This document shows positions 58,532 through 64,000 of a DNA stretch of 64,000 nucleotides, one piece after another. Each line of letters opens with the position of its first letter. The first letter of the stretch is position 1. The notes under the pieces are model-generated. The model ran no database searches. It was not told the DNA's origin and saw nothing but the letters and a program-made list of their open reading frames with translations. The stretch comes from Pelagibacteraceae bacterium AG-430-I06 (lineage in GTDB: Bacteria; Pseudomonadota; Alphaproteobacteria; Pelagibacterales; Pelagibacteraceae): positions 1-64,000 of the forward strand of contig QCOH01000006.1 in assembly GCA_003209895.1 (NCBI GenBank), read 5' to 3'. A program made the translations under genes and the position numbers.

Positions 58532-59785
58532 ATGTCAGACAAAAATAATAAAAATATACTCTATTGTTCATTTTGCGGTAAAAGCCAGCACGAAGTAAAA
58601 AAACTTATCGCTGGACCTACAGTTTTTATTTGCGATGAATGCGTAGAACTTTGTATGGACATTATTAAAGAGGAAAACAAGACTTCTTTAATCAAACACC
58701 AAGAAGGAGTTCCTACTCCAAAAGAAATTTGTAAGATTTTAGATGATTATGTTATTGGACAATCTTTCGCTAAAGAAGTCTTATCTGTAGCAGTTCATAA
58801 TCATTATAAGAGACTCAACCATGAGTCTAAAACAAACAAAGATGTTGAACTATCAAAATCAAATATATTACTTGTAGGCCCAACAGGATGTGGAAAAACT
58901 CTTTTGGCACAAACTTTAGCTAGAATTTTAGATGTACCTTTTACTATGGCTGATGCAACGACTTTAACAGAAGCTGGGTACGTTGGTGAAGATGTAGAAA
59001 ATATAATTTTAAAACTTCTTCAAGCTGCCGATTATAACGTTGAGAAAGCCCAAAGAGGCATAGTCTATATTGATGAAGTTGATAAAATTAGTAGAAAATC
59101 TGAAAACCCATCAATTACAAGAGATGTATCAGGAGAGGGAGTTCAACAAGCATTATTAAAAATAATGGAGGGTACTATAGCGAGTGTTCCACCCCAAGGT
59201 GGAAGAAAACACCCTCAACAAGAATTTTTACAAGTAGATACAACTAATATTTTATTTATTTGTGGCGGTGCCTTTGCAGGACTGGACAAGGTTATTGAGA
59301 GTAGAGGAAAAGGAACTTCTATAGGATTTGAAGCAAAAGTAAAAAGCTACGAAGACAAATCTGTTTCAGAGATAATTACAAAACTGGAACCAGAAGATTT
59401 AATTAAATACGGCCTTATACCGGAATTTGTTGGAAGAATGCCAATATTAGCTACATTAAAAGACTTGGATGAAAAATCATTGGTAAGAATTTTAAAAGAA
59501 CCAAAAAATTCTCTCCTCAAGCAATACAAAAGGCTCTTTGAATTTGAGAATGTTGAATTAGAATTTAGAGAAGATGCTTTACAAGAAATAGCAAAAAGGG
59601 CTATTAATAAAAAAACAGGTGCCAGGGGTTTAAGATCTATATTAGAATCGATATTGTTAAAGACAATGTTTTCATTACCAGATATGGAGAACGTAGAGTC
59701 CGTGACTGTTGATAAAACAGTAGTAAAAGGCAAGACTGAACCAATTATTACTTATTCAAAAAACAAATCTACATCTGTTGCATAA
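58532..59785 (+). CDS. clpX: ATP-dependent Clp protease ATPase subunit ClpX
   Basis: N-terminal Zn finger [16 protein letters not shown]; Walker [16 protein letters not shown]. Confidence 0.97.
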   Translation: MSDKNNKNILYCSFCGKSQHEVKKLIAGPTVFICDECVELCMDIIKEENKTSLIKHQEGVPTPKEICKILDDYVIGQSFAKEVLSVAVHNHYKRLNHESKTNKDVELSKSNILLVGPTGCGKTLLAQTLARILDVPFTMADATTLTEAGYVGEDVENIILKLLQAADYNVEKAQRGIVYIDEVDKISRKSENPSITRDVSGEGVQQALLKIMEGTIASVPPQGGRKHPQQEFLQVDTTNILFICGGAFAGLDKVIESRGKGTSIGFEAKVKSYEDKSVSEIITKLEPEDLIKYGLIPEFVGRMPILATLKDLDEKSLVRILKEPKNSLLKQYKRLFEFENVELEFREDALQEIAKRAINKKTGARGLRSILESILLKTMFSLPDMENVESVTVDKTVVKGKTEPIITYSKNKSTSVA

Positions 59786-59862
59786 ATAATTCTCTAAAAA
59801 TAAATTTTAACTGCGCTATAATTTTCACTTGAAATAGTTGCTTTAAATGCCATATTAGATTT

Positions 59863-62244
59863 ATGTTATCTGATAATAAAAAGCCACTTTTACCATTAAG
59901 AGATATAGTTATATTCCCGTCAGTTGTAGTACCACTTTTTGTCGGTAGAAGAAAATCTATTAGAGCCTTAGAAGAAGTTATGAAAACTGATAAATCTATA
60001 ATTTTGGTAACTCAGAAAAATTCTGAAGTTGATGACCCACAGGAAAAAGATATTTATTCTTTCGGTTGTTTAAGTAAAATACTTCAATTGTTAAAGCTAC
60101 CAGATGGAACAGTAAAAGTCTTAGTCGAGGGAATAAGGAGAGTAAAAATTAAGGAAATTAGTGACGAATATAAAAAATACTTAAGCTGCAATACTGAAAA
60201 CATAGATAGCGAAAAAGAAACTGAAGAAAATAAAGCTTATGCCATTAGTTTAATAAAGAAGTTTGAAAAACTATCAAACTTAGCAAAAAAAGACTCTTTA
60301 GATTTAGTTAAAAACTTAAAATCATTAAAAAATGCAGAACAAATTTCTGACAATATAGCCTCAAACTTAAACATACCTATTAATGAGAAGCAATTTTTGC
60401 TTGAGATAAATAGTTTAAAGAAAAGATTAGAAAAAATTTTTGAAATTCTTGAAAAAGAAACTAGTGTAATTAGCATGGAAAAAAGAATTAGAGGTCGAGT
60501 AAAAAATCAAATGGAAAAAACTCAAAGAGAATATTATTTGAACGAACAATTAAAAGCGATTCAAAAAGAGCTTGGTGAAATTGAAGACGGTAAAGATGAA
60601 ATATCAAATCTCTCAAAGTCAATAACTAAAGCTAAAATGACGAAAGATGCTGAAACTAAATGTTTAGCTGAATTAAGAAAGCTTAAGGCGATGAGCCCAA
60701 TGTCAGCAGAAGCAACGGTAGTAAGGAATTACTTAGATTGGATGATAGATCTTCCATGGAGCAACAAAAGCAAAATTATAAAAGATTTAAATGCAGCCCA
60801 AAAAATATTAGACGAAGATCATTATGGCTTAGAAAAAGTTAAAGAAAGAATCATTGAATTTTTAGCAGTTCAAAAAAGAATAGAAAAACTTAGAGGACCA
60901 ATTCTGTGTTTAGTTGGCCCACCTGGTGTAGGAAAAACTTCTTTAGGTAAATCTATTGCAAGGGCAACCGGTAGAAAATTTGTCAGAATTTCTCTTGGAG
61001 GAATTAGAGATGAAGCTGAAATAAGAGGTCACAGAAGAACGTATATTGGTTCTTTACCCGGAAAAATTATTCAGATGATGAAAAAAGCAGGAACAAAAAA
61101 TCCTCTATTTTTACTTGATGAAATTGACAAAGTCGGAAGCGACTACAGGGGCGACCCATCATCAGCATTACTAGAGGCATTGGATCCAGAACAAAACAAA
61201 CAATTTAATGATCATTATTTAGAAGTTGATTATGATTTATCCGATGTGATGTTTGTAACTACTGCAAACACTCTTAATATTTTACCTCCATTACTAGATA
61301 GAATGGAAATTATAAGATTACCTGGATACACTGAGGATGAAAAAACAAACATAGCCCAAAAATTTCTTATCCCTAAACAAAGTAAGGATAACGGATTAAA
61401 AAATGATGAATGGAAAGTTTCTCCAGAGGTTGTAAAAAAAATTATAAGGGATTACACAAGAGAGTCTGGAGTAAGAAATTTAGAAAGAGAAATTTCTAAA
61501 ATCGCAAGAAAAATGGTTAAAAAAATTGACTCAAGTGAAAAAGTTAATCGTGAATTATTAGAAAAAGATTTAAATAATTATTTAGGTATAAAAAAATTCA
61601 ACTACGGTGAAATCGAAAACGAGAATAAAATTGGAGTTTCAACCGGTTTGGCCTGGACTGAAGTTGGGGGCGAAATATTAAAGATAGAGTCTGTGAACAT
61701 GCCCGGCAAAGGAAAGATGCAAATTACTGGCAAACTAGGAGAAGTCATGCAAGAGTCAGTAAAAGCAGCTAAGTCATACGTGAGGTCAAAATCACTTGAA
61801 TTTGGAATTATTCCTCCTCTTTTTGAAAAGAAAGATTTTCATATACACGTACCAGAGGGCGCAACACCAAAAGATGGCCCATCTGCAGGTATTGCGATAG
61901 TAACTTCAATAATTTCTTCAATCACAGGTATACCGGTTAACAAAGATGTTGCGATGACCGGAGAAGTAACATTGAGAGGCAATGTTCTTCAAATAGGTGG
62001 ATTGAAAGAAAAATTATTAGCGGCCCACAGAGCAGGTATTAAAAAAGCATTAATTCCAATGGATAATAAAAAAGACTTAGTAGAAATACCAGAGGTCATT
62101 AAAAAAAGTATCGAAATAGTTTGCGTAAATACTGTAGATGAGGTGTTAAAACAGGCTCTAACAAAAGAGTTAAAACCAATCAAATGGGCAGAGATAGATC
62201 CCTCATCAAACAAACAAAAGACGGAAATTACTAGTAGACATTAG
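59863..62244 (+). CDS. lon: Endopeptidase La (Lon)
   Basis: LVGPPGVGKTSLGKSIARATGRKFVRISLGG; PKDGPSAGIA catalytic Ser. Confidence 0.97.
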   Translation: MLSDNKKPLLPLRDIVIFPSVVVPLFVGRRKSIRALEEVMKTDKSIILVTQKNSEVDDPQEKDIYSFGCLSKILQLLKLPDGTVKVLVEGIRRVKIKEISDEYKKYLSCNTENIDSEKETEENKAYAISLIKKFEKLSNLAKKDSLDLVKNLKSLKNAEQISDNIASNLNIPINEKQFLLEINSLKKRLEKIFEILEKETSVISMEKRIRGRVKNQMEKTQREYYLNEQLKAIQKELGEIEDGKDEISNLSKSITKAKMTKDAETKCLAELRKLKAMSPMSAEATVVRNYLDWMIDLPWSNKSKIIKDLNAAQKILDEDHYGLEKVKERIIEFLAVQKRIEKLRGPILCLVGPPGVGKTSLGKSIARATGRKFVRISLGGIRDEAEIRGHRRTYIGSLPGKIIQMMKKAGTKNPLFLLDEIDKVGSDYRGDPSSALLEALDPEQNKQFNDHYLEVDYDLSDVMFVTTANTLNILPPLLDRMEIIRLPGYTEDEKTNIAQKFLIPKQSKDNGLKNDEWKVSPEVVKKIIRDYTRESGVRNLEREISKIARKMVKKIDSSEKVNRELLEKDLNNYLGIKKFNYGEIENENKIGVSTGLAWTEVGGEILKIESVNMPGKGKMQITGKLGEVMQESVKAAKSYVRSKSLEFGIIPPLFEKKDFHIHVPEGATPKDGPSAGIAIVTSIISSITGIPVNKDVAMTGEVTLRGNVLQIGGLKEKLLAAHRAGIKKALIPMDNKKDLVEIPEVIKKSIEIVCVNTVDEVLKQALTKELKPIKWAEIDPSSNKQKTEITSRH

Positions 62245-62251
62245 TTTAATT

Positions 62252-63142
62252 TCATTCGACCCAATCTTTATAATTTTCTATATTTTCAATTAAATATTTC
62301 GGTAAAATTCCTCTTTTAGCAATTTCAAGTTTTATTTGTGATTTAAATCTATTTTTATTTTTATCAGAAAAATGATCGTAAAAAACAACTCTATTTTTGA
62401 TAAAGTTTTTCATATCATTTTCTGAAAAATTACTTTTTTCATATTCAAAATGATGAGCAAAGTTAATCATTTTATTGTGTATTTGCTCTGGACTTTTTAT
62501 ATTAGTGAAATGCCATCCACCATCTTTTAAAATACATATATTCTGATATTTTTTTTTTGAAAAAAAGGTGTCAAATCTCCAAAAGGGATATTTCTTGTTT
62601 TTTATATTTCTTAGCCATTGTGGATATAAAAAATTTTTCTTTTTACATGCTTTTGATCCGTACCATAAAAAATTTGGATATAATAAGTTAAATTTGTAAT
62701 AAAAAATTTTTTGTTCAAATAACAAAATGTTATTTTTAATTTTTTCAAATTCTACATTTTCTAAATTAGGTATCTCATCTAAATCAGATAAAATAATCAG
62801 ATCTTCATCGTTTGCATCTCTAATACCATCAGATAAACAATTTCTTTGAAAATTATCTCTAGCCATAGCATTTAGAATTTTTTTATTATTTTTTTCATCT
62901 TGGGAATCCGCATCTAAAATTTTGGATATATTTTTTGGTTCTTTTTCAATATAAAAATAATTGATTTTATTTTTAAATTTTGAGAATTTGTTAATATCGA
63001 AATTTTTGTCTTTAATTTTACCGCTATGTGTAAATTTGCTCTCTGCTACAATAAATTTATCTACGTATTTATTTAATATATTTAGACGAAGATTCAACAT
63101 TTCATCTTCGTCATAATACATAAAACAGTCATAAATTTTCAT
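62252..63142 (-). CDS. Glycosyltransferase, GT17-like
   Basis: KIYDCFMYYDEDEMLNLRLNIL..VDKFIVAESKFTHSG; LIILSDLDEIPN; GWHFTNI. Confidence 0.85.
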   Translation of the reverse strand: MKIYDCFMYYDEDEMLNLRLNILNKYVDKFIVAESKFTHSGKIKDKNFDINKFSKFKNKINYFYIEKEPKNISKILDADSQDEKNNKKILNAMARDNFQRNCLSDGIRDANDEDLIILSDLDEIPNLENVEFEKIKNNILLFEQKIFYYKFNLLYPNFLWYGSKACKKKNFLYPQWLRNIKNKKYPFWRFDTFFSKKKYQNICILKDGGWHFTNIKSPEQIHNKMINFAHHFEYEKSNFSENDMKNFIKNRVVFYDHFSDKNKNRFKSQIKLEIAKRGILPKYLIENIENYKDWVE

Positions 63143-63194
63143 AATTATTTGAATAAAAGTAAGATATAATATATCAAATTATCTAAATAAAATT

Positions 63195-64000
63195 ATGAAA
63201 AAAATAGTTATTACAGGCGGTATTGGCTATATTGGTACCGAACTTTGTAGAATCTATTCTGGTGAAAGCTGGAACAATCAAGTTACTGTAATTGATAATC
63301 GCTTCATCTCAGAGAGAGTTAACCAACTGAGAAATTGGAATATGAATTTTGTTCACGCTGACATTAGAAATTTAGATATAGTAAAAAAATATTTAAACGA
63401 AGCAGATGTAGTCCACCATTTAGCTGGAATAACAGATGTTGCTAGAACTGAGGAAGAAAAAAATTCTAATAAAGATAAAGAGATGAATGACGTAGCTGAA
63501 AAAGGCACTTCAATTGTATTGTCCCAAACTCCTGAAAAATGCAAAATTATATTTCCCTCAACGCATGTTGTTTTTGAAGGAAAAGATATCTTGACAGAAG
63601 GTATTGAAGAGGACTTTGAAAAATTTCCTTTATTACCTTATGCAAAGGGTAAAGATAAAAACGAAGAGCAGATAAAAAATTCAGGAAAAAATTATGTTAT
63701 ATTAAGATTGGCCTCGGTGTACGGTTATTCTAATGATGCTACTAGACTAAACATAATGCCCAATTTATTTTCTATGATCACATCTCAAAATGGAACAATT
63801 AGGTTATTTGGAGGAGGAAAGCAGCTCAAAACATTAGTTCCATTAATTGATACAGCAAGATGTTTTAAATTCATGGAAGAAAATGATCAAATAAAGTCTG
63901 AAATATTTAATGTGTCTAAAGAAAAATCCACAGTAGAGGAAGTGGCTGAAATATGTAAAAAATTTAATCCAAAAATAAAAATTTTAAAAACTAACGATAA
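63195..64000 (+). CDS. NAD-dependent epimerase/dehydratase (3'-truncated by the window edge)
   Basis: MKKIVITGGIGYIGTELCRIYSG; frame open to the window end (absent from the ORF track); ILRLASVYGYS. Confidence 0.9.
   Translation, partial: MKKIVITGGIGYIGTELCRIYSGESWNNQVTVIDNRFISERVNQLRNWNMNFVHADIRNLDIVKKYLNEADVVHHLAGITDVARTEEEKNSNKDKEMNDVAEKGTSIVLSQTPEKCKIIFPSTHVVFEGKDILTEGIEEDFEKFPLLPYAKGKDKNEEQIKNSGKNYVILRLASVYGYSNDATRLNIMPNLFSMITSQNGTIRLFGGGKQLKTLVPLIDTARCFKFMEENDQIKSEIFNVSKEKSTVEEVAEICKKFNPKIKILKTND

Noticed and set aside
1-64000. CRISPR arrays, transposases, prophage or integrase genes
   Set aside because: No regularly spaced repeats and no recognisable mobile-element enzymes seen in any frame listed.

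Overview
The window is compact, AT-rich and dominated by housekeeping genes. Gene content and style (tandem glycine riboswitch on gcvTHP, near-zero intergenic spacing, many translational overlaps, small regulators) look like a SAR11/Pelagibacterales-type alphaproteobacterium; that assignment is inference. Main blocks: glycine cleavage operon; a membrane-lipid/photo-oxidative-type cluster (FAD oxidoreductase, DUF1365, CFA synthase, DUF3833, SDR, TspO); hisI/folE; AcuI-like reductase and LysR regulator; bactofilin; rhomboid plus site-2 protease; HU; amt; cysQ; mnmA; accBC/aroQ; thiSG; RNase E/G; PBP1A; prfB with its +1 frameshift; tyrS/anmK; a full SUF operon; glnA; a tRNA-Leu(UAG); tig-clpP-clpX-lon; and the start of a sugar/polysaccharide region. 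I saw no CRISPR array, transposase or integrase. The best candidates for something undescribed are: (1) a GC-enriched, structured, apparently non-coding RNA on the + strand at about 25.73-25.90 kb; (2) a ~3.2 kb segment between the intact tRNA-Leu and an apparent partial tRNA-Leu copy, holding two hypothetical secreted proteins, one with three ~150-aa-period repeats; (3) unannotated small ORFs, including a 27-aa very basic peptide; (4) a 19-bp-arm inverted repeat upstream of HU; (5) an RNase E/G lacking the Zn-link. All reading was by eye, with no database search.
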